Positions 46,082-54,724 of a stretch of DNA of 64,000 nucleotides are shown piece after piece. Source of the DNA: Cyanobacteria bacterium SIG30 (lineage in GTDB: Bacteria > Cyanobacteriota > Vampirovibrionia > Gastranaerophilales > Gastranaerophilaceae); the NCBI GenBank assembly GCA_015152475.1, contig SUTW01000006.1, positions 78,372 to 142,371 of the forward strand, in the 5' to 3' direction. A program made the translations under genes and the position numbers. The notes below the pieces were generated by a model, which did no database searches, was not told the origin of the DNA, and was given only the letters and a program-made list of their open reading frames with translations. The first letter of the stretch is position 1. Every line of letters starts with the position of its first letter.

Positions 46082-46621
46082 ATGGCACAAAGACTTAATG
46101 GAACAGGATTATTTACACAACTTATTTCAGGAATAAATAATTCTTATTCATTAGCACTTCAAAATACAGATAAAGATGCAAAAGGTATTTCATTAAACAA
46201 CATTATGTCGTCTTTAAATTCAACAAATTTATCAAACCCTTTGTATTTTGCACAAAGTAATAATTTTTCAAGTTATTTATCAACTAATTTTAAAGGAATA
46301 GACCAAGATAAAGATGGAGTTATTTCAAATAATGAACTTACTAATTTTACAAATAACTTATATCAAACAGGATTAACCCAAGAGCAACTTGCGCTTTTGT
46401 GCAACTATGGTACTGCAAGCTCAACCCTTGAAGAAGTCTTAAATAATTTCAATGAAATAGATAAAAATCATGACGGCAGAGTAACTCAAGCAGAAATTTC
46501 AGCTTACGGAATAGATGAAGAAGTAAGCGAAAAACAAAAAGAATTTATGGACTTAAAACCAAAAAGAATGTCTTTATTTTATTCGGGCTCAACTAGTTCA
46601 AGTGATTCAATAGAGAACTAG
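46082..46621 (+). CDS. EF-hand calcium-binding protein
   Basis: 179 residues with two complete EF-hand loops: DQDKDGVISNNE (74-85) and DKNHDGRVTQAE (127-138), each with Asp at 1, 3, 5 and Glu at 12. The rest is rich in Ser, Asn and Leu, with a Ser-rich end; no signal peptide is evident. No family recognised. GGGAAG lies before the ATG. It ends four bases into the convergent rsmD. Confidence 0.82.
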   Translation: MAQRLNGTGLFTQLISGINNSYSLALQNTDKDAKGISLNNIMSSLNSTNLSNPLYFAQSNNFSSYLSTNFKGIDQDKDGVISNNELTNFTNNLYQTGLTQEQLALLCNYGTASSTLEEVLNNFNEIDKNHDGRVTQAEISAYGIDEEVSEKQKEFMDLKPKRMSLFYSGSTSSSDSIEN

Positions 46622-47166
46622 GCTTTATAGAAGCTCAATAAACAACGACCATATACTTTCTCTCTTATTAGCTTTTCTTCAAAGAATTTTAAATCTTGAT
46701 GTAAAAGCTTTTTTATTTTCTCGCTTTCAAAAACAATAATTCCGCTTTCCTTAATATTATTAAAAGCAAGTTCAAGAATATCATTGTAAGTATATTTAAA
46801 ATCAGCATTCGTCCAGGGTGGATCAATATAAATGACATCAAATTTTTCAGTATTAGATTTTAAAAATTTTATACAATCGGCACATATTAAGTCAGCTTGA
46901 GCATTAATGCTTTTAAAATTAGATTTAATTATTTGAAAATTTTTTCTATTTAACTCAATAGATGTTACTTTATAACCCCTTGAAATCGCTTCAAGTGACA
47001 TAATGCCACTTCCTGCAAATAAATCAAGAAAACTTAAATTATCAGAATCATAAAAATAAGAATTTAAAACATTAAAAACGCTTTCTCTGACTTTTGATAG
47101 AGTTGGTTTAACACCTTTTGGAACATCAACTTTACTACCTTTATATAGCCCAGCTGTCAAATGCAA
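46618..47166 (-). CDS. rsmD: 16S rRNA (guanine-966-N2)-methyltransferase
   Basis: SAM-dependent rRNA methyltransferase, 182 residues. The motif order of RsmD is clear: PTLSKVRESVFNVL, FLDLFAGSGIMSLEA (SAM loop), IYIDPPW (DPPY-type catalytic site). The start codon is TTG at 47166: AAAGGAG lies eight bases upstream and no ATG fits. Convergent with the EF-hand gene (four-base overlap) and divergent from the CoA-disulfide-reductase-like gene. Confidence 0.92.
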   Translation of the reverse strand: MHLTAGLYKGSKVDVPKGVKPTLSKVRESVFNVLNSYFYDSDNLSFLDLFAGSGIMSLEAISRGYKVTSIELNRKNFQIIKSNFKSINAQADLICADCIKFLKSNTEKFDVIYIDPPWTNADFKYTYNDILELAFNNIKESGIIVFESEKIKKLLHQDLKFFEEKLIREKVYGRCLLSFYKA

Positions 47167-47195
47167 TTTATATTCTCCTTTTGCATAATGATAAC

Positions 47196-48557
47196 ATGAA
47201 AAAACAAATCGTAATTATAGGCGGATCGGCCGCGGGACCAAAAGTTGCAGCAAAATCAAGAAGAATGGATAAAGATACAGAAATTAATCTTTACACACAA
47301 AGTAATTATGTATCTTATTCGGCATGTGGACTTCCTTATTACATTGGGCAAGATGTTAAAAATATAAATAAATTAATTGTAAGAACACCAGAAGAATTTG
47401 AAAAAAATAATATACACATACATCTTCATAGGCATTGTCAAAAAATTATACCAAGTGAAAAAATGGTGATTATAAACGAAGAAAAAATAAAATATGATGA
47501 ATTAGTAATCGCAACGGGCGCAAGAGCTAAAATCCCCAATATAAAAAATGTAAATTTAAAAAACGTATTCACTTTAAGGTTTTTGGAAGACGGACTTTTG
47601 ATTAAAGATATTGCTCAAAGGTCAAAATCTGTATTAATTATAGGTTTTGGTTATATTGGACTTGAAATGCTCGAAGCATTTTTAAAAAACGATTTAAAAG
47701 TATATATTGTTGAAAACGGAAATTATCCAATGTCATTTTTTGATGAGGAATTTGGAGAAAAAATTTATCAATATATACAAGAAAAAAATGGGAAAAATGT
47801 TGAAATTATAAGCAACGACATAGTTGTAGAACTTAAAGGCAGTTCTCATTTTAAAAGTGCAGTAACCTTAAACGGAAGAGAAATAAGTGCTGATTTTTGT
47901 TTAATTGCAACAGGTGTTACACCAAACATTGAACTTGCAAGAGAATGCGGAATCGAAATCGGAGTGACAGGTGCTATTAAAACAAATAATAAAATGCAAA
48001 CAAATATAAAAAACATATGGGCAGCAGGAGATTGTACCGAAAAAAAATGCCAAATAACAGGTCTGCCTATATATGTTGCGCTAGGTTCAATTGCCAATAA
48101 AGAAGGAAGAGTATGTGCAATAAACCTAAATGGCGAAAACGAAACATTTGATGGGATTTTGTGTTCAAGTGCAACAAAATATTTTGATTATACAATGTCA
48201 TTAACCGGCATAACTCAAACAAGGGCTGAAAAAATTAAACATTTAACGGGCTTTGAACCAATTAGTGTTACTGTAAACAAAATGGATAAAGCATCTTATA
48301 TGCCAGATGCAAAACCAATAACAGTAAAATTAACTGCAGATAAAAAATCAGGAAAAATCTTAGGTGCACAAGGAATTGGGTTAGGTGATGTTGATAAAAG
48401 AATCAATATCGTCACATCAGCACTTCAAAAGCATATGAGTATTTGGGAATTATTACATCTTGATTTAACATATACGCCATCCACATCGGGTGCAATAGAC
48501 CCTTTACTCACAGCTTGTTATGAACTTAAAAAAATTATAGAAAATGACAAAAACTAA
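47196..48557 (+). CDS. CoA-disulfide reductase / NADH oxidase-like flavoenzyme
   Basis: FAD-dependent pyridine nucleotide-disulphide reductase with a single active-site Cys (SACGLPYY, about residue 43), as in CoA-disulfide reductase, NADH oxidase and NADH peroxidase. The 453-residue product starts at 47196 (MKKQIVIIGGSAAG), chosen for the FAD loop at the N-terminus; CATAAT ends six bases upstream. NAD loop GFGYIGLEM and AAGDC are present, with a C-terminal dimerisation domain. The electron acceptor, CoA disulphide, oxygen or peroxide, is not readable. Confidence 0.9.
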   Translation: MKKQIVIIGGSAAGPKVAAKSRRMDKDTEINLYTQSNYVSYSACGLPYYIGQDVKNINKLIVRTPEEFEKNNIHIHLHRHCQKIIPSEKMVIINEEKIKYDELVIATGARAKIPNIKNVNLKNVFTLRFLEDGLLIKDIAQRSKSVLIIGFGYIGLEMLEAFLKNDLKVYIVENGNYPMSFFDEEFGEKIYQYIQEKNGKNVEIISNDIVVELKGSSHFKSAVTLNGREISADFCLIATGVTPNIELARECGIEIGVTGAIKTNNKMQTNIKNIWAAGDCTEKKCQITGLPIYVALGSIANKEGRVCAINLNGENETFDGILCSSATKYFDYTMSLTGITQTRAEKIKHLTGFEPISVTVNKMDKASYMPDAKPITVKLTADKKSGKILGAQGIGLGDVDKRINIVTSALQKHMSIWELLHLDLTYTPSTSGAIDPLLTACYELKKIIENDKN

Positions 48558-49417
48558 TTATCTTGTTCCCAATCAAAACCTAAATCCATAGTTCCTGCAA
48601 CAACCAATGAGCTTGTTGAAATAACATCAACGCCAGTTTTGGCAACATCTTCAATATTATCAAGATTAATACCACCACTAGCTTCAATTACAGCATTTGG
48701 ATTTGATTCTCGGATAAATTTAATGCATTTTTTCATATCGTCAGTATTCATATTATCAAGCATGATAATATCAACACCAGCCTTAACGCAATCATGAACC
48801 TGTTTTACAGTATCGCATTCAACTTCAATTTTATGTGCATGAGATAAATTTTTTCTAACCTTTTGAACAGCAAGTTCAATAGAACCATCACACAAAGCAA
48901 TGTGATTATCTTTAAGCATTACACAATCAGATAAATTAAATCTGTGCAAACTTGCACCACCACATTTTATTGCATATTTTTCAAACATTCTGAAATTTGG
49001 AGTATTTTTTCTTGTATCAACAATTCTGACAGGATAATCTTTAACTTTTTCAGAAAATTTATTTGCCTTAGTTGCAATAGCGCTCATTCTTTGAGCATAA
49101 TTAAGCGCAAGTCTTTCACCTGTTAAAATACTTCTTGCGCTTCCTTTTATCTTTGCAATTCTGTCACCTTTTTTTATTTTTCCGCCATCATTAACATAAA
49201 ATTCTAATTCAACACCACCAAGAATTTCAAAAACAGTTCTAAATGGAATTTCACCACAAAAAATACCATCTTGACGAGTTTTTAAATAAACTGTAAATTC
49301 TTTATCTTCATCGCATAAAAAATCAGTTGAAATATCTCCATATACAACGTCTTCTTTAAGTGCTTCTTTAACATGGTCTACTACTAAAAAATTATTTAAT
49401 AAAAATGGTGTTGTCAT
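48554..49417 (-). CDS. nadC: Nicotinate-nucleotide diphosphorylase (carboxylating)
   Basis: Converts quinolinate and PRPP to nicotinate mononucleotide. 287 residues with N-terminal KEALKEDVVYGDISTDFL, RKNTPNFRMFEKYA, HRFNLSDCVMLKDNH, EVECDTV and EASGGINLDNI regions (cited in part). It overlaps nadB by 26 bases, so the two are coupled. nadA is not present here. The stop overlaps the convergent flavoenzyme gene by four bases. Confidence 0.95.
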   Translation of the reverse strand: MTTPFLLNNFLVVDHVKEALKEDVVYGDISTDFLCDEDKEFTVYLKTRQDGIFCGEIPFRTVFEILGGVELEFYVNDGGKIKKGDRIAKIKGSARSILTGERLALNYAQRMSAIATKANKFSEKVKDYPVRIVDTRKNTPNFRMFEKYAIKCGGASLHRFNLSDCVMLKDNHIALCDGSIELAVQKVRKNLSHAHKIEVECDTVKQVHDCVKAGVDIIMLDNMNTDDMKKCIKFIRESNPNAVIEASGGINLDNIEDVAKTGVDVISTSSLVVAGTMDLGFDWEQDN

Positions 49418-50990
49418 AATTTAATATCTCTTCCTTCGTGTTATTAATATTTTCGCTATCCTGCATAGAATCTAATCTATAATGCGCACCAACAGATTCC
49501 CTTCTGTTAAGCGCTGAATCCACAATTAAATTTGCAACTTCGATAAGATTTCGAAGCTCATATTCTCTTCTGTTTTGGCATCTGTGTGTTTTTCTAAATT
49601 CTTTTTTAATTTCAGCAATTTCAAATTTTGCCTGCAATAAAGATTTTTCGTCTCTTAAAATGCCAACTTTATCCCACATTATCTCTTTCAAAGAAGCAAT
49701 TAAGCTATCTGTATCAACTTCAATATAATCAGCTTCCTCATCGTATAATTTAAGAGTTTTCTTCACTTTGTCATCAATTTTTTTAGGCGCATCAAGATTT
49801 CTTAAACTTAATGTATTTGATAATTCCCAAGCACAAACAACACATTCTAAAAGTGAATTTGATGCAAGTCTATTGGCTCCATGAAGCCCCGTACATGCAA
49901 CTTCGCCTATTGCAAAAAGGTTATTTACATTTGTTTCGCCAGATATTTTTGTTTTAACACCACCCATACAATAATGTGCAGCTGGTGCAACAGGAATCAA
50001 CCCATCTTCTAAGTTAATTCCATATTCCATACAAACTTTGGAAATATTTGGAAATCTGTTTTTAAATTTGTCTAACCCAATTGGAGAAATATCAAGATAA
50101 ACCGAACTTCCTTCATTAAAAATTGCTCTTGAAACAATATCTCTTGGTGCAAGCTCAGCTCTTAAATCATATTTATTCATAAAGCGAGTGCCGTTTTTGT
50201 CAACTAAAAGAGCACCTTCTCCTCTAACGGCTTCAGACACAAGAGGTTTATTCCCACCTTCAATATTGAGGGCAGTTGGGTGAAACTGAATAAATTCCAT
50301 ATTAGAAATTTCAGCATTAACCCTTTTTGCAAGAGCTAAACCATCACCAGTTGTGACATCTGGGTTTGTTGTATGTTTATAAACCTGTCCAACACCACCT
50401 GATGCAAGAACAACAGCATTAGAATAAATTGCTTCGTAAGAATCAGTTGCTTCTCTATAAACTAAAACCCCAATACATTCATTTGAAGAATTAGTTAAAA
50501 GTTCAACCGCCATTGTGTTTTCATAAACTTCAATATTGTCGTTATTCCTAATTTTTTCACAAAGTGTATGTTCAATTCTCTCACCCGTTGCATCACCACC
50601 AGCATGAAGAATACGAGGTATTGTATGAGCAGCTTCTAACCCAAAGAAAAGACCATTTTTATCTTTATCAAAAGGAACACCTAGTTTTAATAAATCATTT
50701 ATAACCTGCTCAGAATTTTGCGAAATAAATGTTGCAACGTTAAAATCAACAAGTCCGCAACCAGAACGAAGTGTGTCTGAAACATGAAGACTTACTGAAT
50801 CCATTTTGTTTTGCCCCATAACCGCAACAATACCGCCTTGAGCAAAACGTGAATTACTGTCATCTAATTTAGATTTAGTTATAACCAAAATTCCATCTTT
50901 AAGGTTTTTTTGCGCATCAAGCTTTAATGCAAGATATAAGCCTGCAACACCACTACCAATTATGATTGCTGAATATTTGGAATATTTCAA
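49392..50990 (-). CDS. nadB: L-aspartate oxidase
   Basis: FAD enzyme that oxidises aspartate to iminoaspartate for quinolinate synthesis. 532 residues; GSGVAGLYLAL near the N-terminus binds FAD, with FIQFHPTAL, VRGEGA, AHYCMGGV and GEVACTGLHGANRLASNSL typical of NadB and fumarate-reductase-like flavoproteins. The start is TTG at 50990 with AAAGG ten bases before it; no nearer ATG keeps the N-terminus. Last gene before nadC; with nadD at 5263 it gives most of the de novo NAD route. Confidence 0.94.
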   Translation of the reverse strand: MKYSKYSAIIIGSGVAGLYLALKLDAQKNLKDGILVITKSKLDDSNSRFAQGGIVAVMGQNKMDSVSLHVSDTLRSGCGLVDFNVATFISQNSEQVINDLLKLGVPFDKDKNGLFFGLEAAHTIPRILHAGGDATGERIEHTLCEKIRNNDNIEVYENTMAVELLTNSSNECIGVLVYREATDSYEAIYSNAVVLASGGVGQVYKHTTNPDVTTGDGLALAKRVNAEISNMEFIQFHPTALNIEGGNKPLVSEAVRGEGALLVDKNGTRFMNKYDLRAELAPRDIVSRAIFNEGSSVYLDISPIGLDKFKNRFPNISKVCMEYGINLEDGLIPVAPAAHYCMGGVKTKISGETNVNNLFAIGEVACTGLHGANRLASNSLLECVVCAWELSNTLSLRNLDAPKKIDDKVKKTLKLYDEEADYIEVDTDSLIASLKEIMWDKVGILRDEKSLLQAKFEIAEIKKEFRKTHRCQNRREYELRNLIEVANLIVDSALNRRESVGAHYRLDSMQDSENINNTKEEILNYDNTIFIK

Positions 50991-51082
50991 TCTTTTTTAC
51001 CTTTATTAGTAATATTTTAATATAAAGAAAAGCTTATTACAATAAAATAAAACTCGTGAAGAAAAGTTTTTTCATGCTGAAA

Positions 51083-51529
51083 TTAATTTGTGCCAGTTGA
51101 ACCAAAACCGCCAGAAGCACGTTTGGTATCAGATAAATTTTCAACTACAATGATATCTGCAAAAACAACTGGTGCAATAACCATTTGGGCAATTCTGTCT
51201 CCTCTTTTAACCACAAATTCATCATTTGATAAATTAACCAAAGGAACACAAACTTCGCCTCTGTAATCTGCATCAATAGTGCCGACACAATTTATTAAGG
51301 TTATACCATTTTTTATTGAAAGTCCACTTCTTGGTCTAATTTGTGCTTCGAAACCTTTTTGAAGTTCGATTTGAATACCTGTTGGAACAAGTTTTCTGTC
51401 CATAGGCTTTAAAACTATATCTTCATTATTTGCAGCACAAAGGTCCATGCCACTTGCAAGTTCGCTTTTGTATTGTGGTAATTCAACAAAATTTTCTAAT
51501 TTTTTAATTTTTAAAACAGTATTATCCAT
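51083..51529 (-). CDS. dut: Deoxyuridine 5'-triphosphate nucleotidohydrolase
   Basis: Trimeric dUTPase, 148 residues from the ATG at 51529, which has GGGGAT just before it (a TTG-initiated extension to 51541 is less likely). All five motifs: [34 protein letters not shown] and the C-terminal [10 protein letters not shown] flap. It lies 22 bases downstream of coaX. Confidence 0.95.
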   Translation of the reverse strand: MDNTVLKIKKLENFVELPQYKSELASGMDLCAANNEDIVLKPMDRKLVPTGIQIELQKGFEAQIRPRSGLSIKNGITLINCVGTIDADYRGEVCVPLVNLSNDEFVVKRGDRIAQMVIAPVVFADIIVVENLSDTKRASGGFGSTGTN

Positions 51530-51551
51530 TTTTATCCCCAAGAATTTAATA

Positions 51552-52319
51552 TTATTTGAAATTTAATTCATATAATTTTTTAATACCTTTAAAGGTTAAA
51601 TCTTTATCTAATATGTCAAATTTTCTTTCCATGCAATCAATTAAAACAGATGACAATCCACCGGTTGCAATAATTACTGCTCTTTGACCAAGTTCTTTTT
51701 CACACTCTTCAATCATACCCTCTATCATCTTAGCATGCCCTCTTACAATTCCCGTCATCATAGCATCAATTGTATTTGTTGCAATAGCATTTTTTGGGGC
51801 TTCAATTTTAATTTTAGGCAATTTAGAAGTAAAACTAGCAAGAGATTTAGCCTGTATTAAAAGTCCTGGCGCAATCAAACCTCCAACAAACTTTTTATTT
51901 TCATCCAAAATATCAAATGTTGTTGCTGTACCAAAATCAATAACAATAACAGGTTTTTTAATATCGTCTGGAATGGCTGCAGCATTTGCAATTCTGTCAG
52001 CCCCTAATGTTTTAGGCTCATCAATTTGAATTTCAAAAGGCATTTTTAATTTATGTGTAACAAAACGAGCTTCAATTTTTAGATATTTTTCAATAGCTTC
52101 TTTGAAAACATTATCTAATTGGGTTACAACATTTGAAATAACAGCAAAATTAATTTTGTCTGCCAGATTTGCATTTTTTAGCAGATTTAGAATTGTAATA
52201 CCATATTCATCTGCAAGTTTATTGGTGTCTGTTGCAAGTGAAAAAGACAATATAATATCGTCTCCGTCAAAAACACGAAAACCAGCATTTGTATTACCTA
52301 TATCAACTGTTAAAAGCAT
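51552..52319 (-). CDS. coaX: Type III pantothenate kinase
   Basis: First step of CoA synthesis, in the feedback-insensitive type III form. 255 residues of the ASKHA fold: DIGNTN (P-loop-like), [19 protein letters not shown], and GGLIAPG. The start is set by the promoter, which lies six bases upstream; no ribosome-binding site. Followed by dut. The nearby rpmH/rnpA are separate. Confidence 0.94.
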   Translation of the reverse strand: MLLTVDIGNTNAGFRVFDGDDIILSFSLATDTNKLADEYGITILNLLKNANLADKINFAVISNVVTQLDNVFKEAIEKYLKIEARFVTHKLKMPFEIQIDEPKTLGADRIANAAAIPDDIKKPVIVIDFGTATTFDILDENKKFVGGLIAPGLLIQAKSLASFTSKLPKIKIEAPKNAIATNTIDAMMTGIVRGHAKMIEGMIEECEKELGQRAVIIATGGLSSVLIDCMERKFDILDKDLTFKGIKKLYELNFK

Positions 52320-52325
52320 AAAAAT

Positions 52326-52354
52326 ATATTAGCATAAAAATTTATGCTAAACAA
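52326..52354 (-). promoter_or_regulatory. Leaderless promoter of coaX
   Basis: Minus strand TTGTTT (52354-52349), 17 bases, TAATAT (52331-52326), six bases, ATG (52319). The spacer holds a palindrome (52329-52350). The promoter lies over the last codons of the upstream small gene. Confidence 0.6.
52329..52350. repeat. Palindrome TTAGCATAA-N4-TTATGCTAA
   Basis: Inverted repeat with nine-base arms (52329-52337 and 52342-52350). It overlaps the stop codon of the small proline-rich gene and the spacer and -10 of coaX. It can be the terminator hairpin of the former (a T-rich tail follows on the minus strand), or an operator, or both. Confidence 0.6.
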
Positions 52355-52590
52355 TTTATATTACTGCCACACCCTGGAGGTGGAGGTGGCGAATTAACAG
52401 CTGCTTGATGCATTTGATTGTCTTGTTGTTGTTGCAAAACCTGAGATGAAGCTAAAGGTGGTGCACCAGTAGCCAAAGTATTTTGTGCCATTAAATTTGC
52501 GTTTGTTGCGTTTTGTGCCGACTCAGCAGTCAAATAAGGATTTCTAATAGTTGGAGGCGTCAAAACATCGCGTATACCTTGTACTGTCAT
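52342..52590 (-). CDS. Small Gln/Asn/Pro-rich protein of unknown function
   Basis: 82 residues from the ATG at 52590, which has AAAGGAAG before it; an upstream GTG would add five residues. Low complexity: Ala, Gln and Asn in the middle, then PPPPPGCG and a second Cys near the end (NINCLA). No signal peptide. Not recognised. It lies between rnpA and coaX, where yidD/yidC would be usual. Confidence 0.65.
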   Translation of the reverse strand: MTVQGIRDVLTPPTIRNPYLTAESAQNATNANLMAQNTLATGAPPLASSQVLQQQQDNQMHQAAVNSPPPPPGCGSNINCLA

Positions 52591-52685
52591 AATACTTCCT
52601 TTCACACACTATGTATAAATAAAGTATTTATTTGAAAGTAAATTGTCATTAAATAAAAAAAATTTAACAATATGAAACAAAAAAA

Positions 52686-53036
52686 TTAAGAATTTTCAGC
52701 CTTTGAAATTAAGGCTGAAACGCTATTTTTGATTTCTAAAAAACTTTTATTAAGCGAATTAGATTTTGCAACAAAAATCAAACTTAAATATTTAGAATTA
52801 TAACCATCTTTTAAAAGTAAACGAACACTTTCTCTTAGTCTTCTTTTTATATAATTTCTCTTAGTTGCACGATTATGTATTTTTTTACTTACAACAAAAC
52901 CAAATTTGGTTTCTTCATTATTTTCTTTTAATCTACCTGTATATAGCACAAACAAACCATCGCTTACGCTATGGTTTTGTTTATACGTTGCAAAAAAAGC
53001 AACCCTATTTTTTAATCTATTTTTTTGATTAAGCAC
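52686..53036 (-). CDS. rnpA: Ribonuclease P protein component
   Basis: Protein subunit of RNase P, which matures the 5' end of tRNAs. 116 residues with the RNR motif ([13 protein letters not shown]) and the N-terminal [14 protein letters not shown]. It starts at GTG 53036, overlapping rpmH by eight bases, the standard rpmH-rnpA pair. yidD and yidC, which usually follow, are absent. Confidence 0.93.
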   Translation of the reverse strand: MLNQKNRLKNRVAFFATYKQNHSVSDGLFVLYTGRLKENNEETKFGFVVSKKIHNRATKRNYIKRRLRESVRLLLKDGYNSKYLSLIFVAKSNSLNKSFLEIKNSVSALISKAENS

Positions 53037-53181
53037 GTTCTTTTGCAGTGATTGCTAATTTATGACGACCTTTAGCACGACGTCTGTTAATAACTTCTAC
53101 ACCGCCTGCAGTTGCCATTCTAGCTCTGAAACCGCTAGTTTTTTGTCTTTTTGCTTTTGTACCTTCTAATGTACGACGCAT
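53029..53181 (-). CDS. rpmH: 50S ribosomal protein L34
   Basis: 50 residues, [20 protein letters not shown]..., ending [15 protein letters not shown]; basic and typical of L34, though with the unusual beginning MRRTLEG where MKRTYQP is common. AAGGAG lies nine bases before the ATG. It overlaps rnpA by eight bases. Divergent from proC. The pair rpmH-rnpA often marks the dnaA/oriC region, but no dnaA is near. Confidence 0.92.
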   Translation of the reverse strand: MRRTLEGTKAKRQKTSGFRARMATAGGVEVINRRRAKGRHKLAITAKERA

Positions 53182-53192
53182 TGTTGTTCTCC

Positions 53193-53223
53193 TTGACTTT
53201 TATATATCGTTATGAAGTATAAT
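53193..53223 (+). promoter_or_regulatory. Promoter of proC
   Basis: TTGACT (53193-53198), a long 19-base spacer, TATAAT (53218-53223). A leader of about 22 bases with AAGGAG before the ATG. Confidence 0.5.
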
Positions 53224-53252
53224 AATAAAGACAAATCAAGGAGTCAAGCTTT

Positions 53253-54059
53253 ATGAAAGAAAAAAATGATAAAATAGGTTTTATTGGGGCTGGCAAAATG
53301 GGCACAGCCATAATGAAAGGCATTATAGAATCAGGTTTTTTGCCAAAAGAATCAATATATTTTTATGATTTAAATAAAGACACATTAAAATGTACAAAAA
53401 AGAATTTAAAAATAAATGCATGCGAAACACTTGAAGAACTTATGGCAATGTCTTCCATTGTTTTAATTGCAACAAAACCTTTTGTTGCAGATAATGTTTT
53501 AGATTCAATAAAAGATAAAGTTAGAAATCATTTAATAATTTCAATAATGGCAGGTGTTTCAACAAAAAAAATGGAAACAAAATTGCCAAACACAAGGATA
53601 GTAAGGGTTATGCCAAATACTCCTGCCTTAATTAATGAAGGAATGAGCGCCATTTGTGGTGGAAAATACGCATATGAATACGATATAGAATGGACCCTTG
53701 AACTATTTTCAAAATTAGGAAAAGCAATCAAGGTTGACGAAAAAAATATAGACATAGTAACTGCAATTTCAGGTTCTGGACCGGCATTTTTCTATTACTT
53801 TATAGATAAAATTGCACTTGCAGGGAAAAAACTTGGTTTGGATTATGAAACTTGCCTTGAGCTTGCAAGCCAAACCGCAATTGGTTCAGCCAATATGATA
53901 ATGAAATCAGGTGAAAGTCCACAAAAACTAATTGAAAATGTCACAACTCCGGGCGGTTGCACAGAAGTTGGAAACAATATTTTAATTAACTCAAAAGTTG
54001 AAGATATTTTATTTAAAACAATAAAAAGAACCATGGAAAAAGCAAAAAAATTAGGATAA
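53253..54059 (+). CDS. proC: Pyrroline-5-carboxylate reductase
   Basis: Last step of proline synthesis: NAD(P)H reduction of pyrroline-5-carboxylate. 268 residues; N-terminal GFIGAGKMGTAI (Rossmann), VRVMPNTPALINEGM, and the C-terminal SGSGPAFFYYFID and TPGGCTEVG signatures. Divergent from rpmH with AAGGAG before the ATG. Confidence 0.95.
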   Translation: MKEKNDKIGFIGAGKMGTAIMKGIIESGFLPKESIYFYDLNKDTLKCTKKNLKINACETLEELMAMSSIVLIATKPFVADNVLDSIKDKVRNHLIISIMAGVSTKKMETKLPNTRIVRVMPNTPALINEGMSAICGGKYAYEYDIEWTLELFSKLGKAIKVDEKNIDIVTAISGSGPAFFYYFIDKIALAGKKLGLDYETCLELASQTAIGSANMIMKSGESPQKLIENVTTPGGCTEVGNNILINSKVEDILFKTIKRTMEKAKKLG

Positions 54060-54072
54060 ATTCATTTTTTGC

Positions 54073-54101
54073 TTGCAAAACAATAATGTTTTAGGTAGAA
54101 T
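54073..54101 (+). promoter_or_regulatory. Promoter of rplI
   Basis: TTGCAA (54073-54078), 17 bases, TAGAAT (54096-54101). A leader of about 27 bases; CAAGGAGA precedes the ATG. Confidence 0.6.
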
Positions 54102-54134
54102 TGCCTTACATAATACTAAATCAAGGAGAAAACA

Positions 54135-54638
54135 ATGCAAGTAATACTTAAAAAAGACGTACAAAACTTAGGTGAAGTAGGCGATTTAATAAATGTTAAA
54201 GACGGTTATGCAAGAAACTTTTTAATACCAAACAACTTAGCACAAGTTGCAACAAAAGGCGCTTTGCAAGATCGTGAACAAAATATCCAAAGAATTAAAG
54301 CTAAATCAGAAAGATTACACAATGAAGCAGTTGAAAAAGCTAGCAAAATTGAAGCAGTTGAAGTTATCGAAATAGATACAAAAGCTGGTGAAAGCGGAAA
54401 ATTATTTGGCGCAGTAACAACAAAAAGATTAGCTGAAGAACTTCTTGCTAAAACTGGTATCGAAGTTGATAGAAAACTTATCATTCTAGACAGCCCAATC
54501 AATAAAGTTGGCAACTACACAATGACAATCAAATTAACTTCAAAAGTTAAAGCAAAATTAGCAATTTCAGTTGTTGCAACAGAAACAATTAAAGAATCAA
54601 TTATTGAAGAACAAGAACAAGAAGCTACTGAAGCATAA
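54135..54638 (+). CDS. rplI: 50S ribosomal protein L9
   Basis: 167 residues: the N-terminal rRNA-binding domain MQVILKKDVQNLGEVGD, the YARNFLIP loop, a long central helix, and the C-terminal domain (SGKLFGAVTTKRLAEEL). An acidic 15-residue tail is longer than usual. rpsF/rpsR, common neighbours, are not here. Monocistronic with its own promoter and terminator. Confidence 0.95.
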   Translation: MQVILKKDVQNLGEVGDLINVKDGYARNFLIPNNLAQVATKGALQDREQNIQRIKAKSERLHNEAVEKASKIEAVEVIEIDTKAGESGKLFGAVTTKRLAEELLAKTGIEVDRKLIILDSPINKVGNYTMTIKLTSKVKAKLAISVVATETIKESIIEEQEQEATEA

Positions 54639-54656
54639 TTGATTATAAAATAAATT

Positions 54657-54684
54657 AAAATCCCTCAGTTTTGAGGGATTTTTT
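54657..54684. terminator. Terminator after rplI
   Basis: AATCCCTCA / TGAGGGATT perfect stem with a 4-base loop, then TTTT; A-rich on the other side, so it may also serve the convergent gene. Confidence 0.88.
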
Positions 54685-54724
54685 AATGCATTTTTACATA
54701 AATTTAAACAAAAAAATCAAACTT

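Noticed and set aside
53029-53252. Replication origin at rpmH
   Set aside because: No dnaA gene, DnaA-box cluster or AT-rich unwinding repeat set was seen near it.
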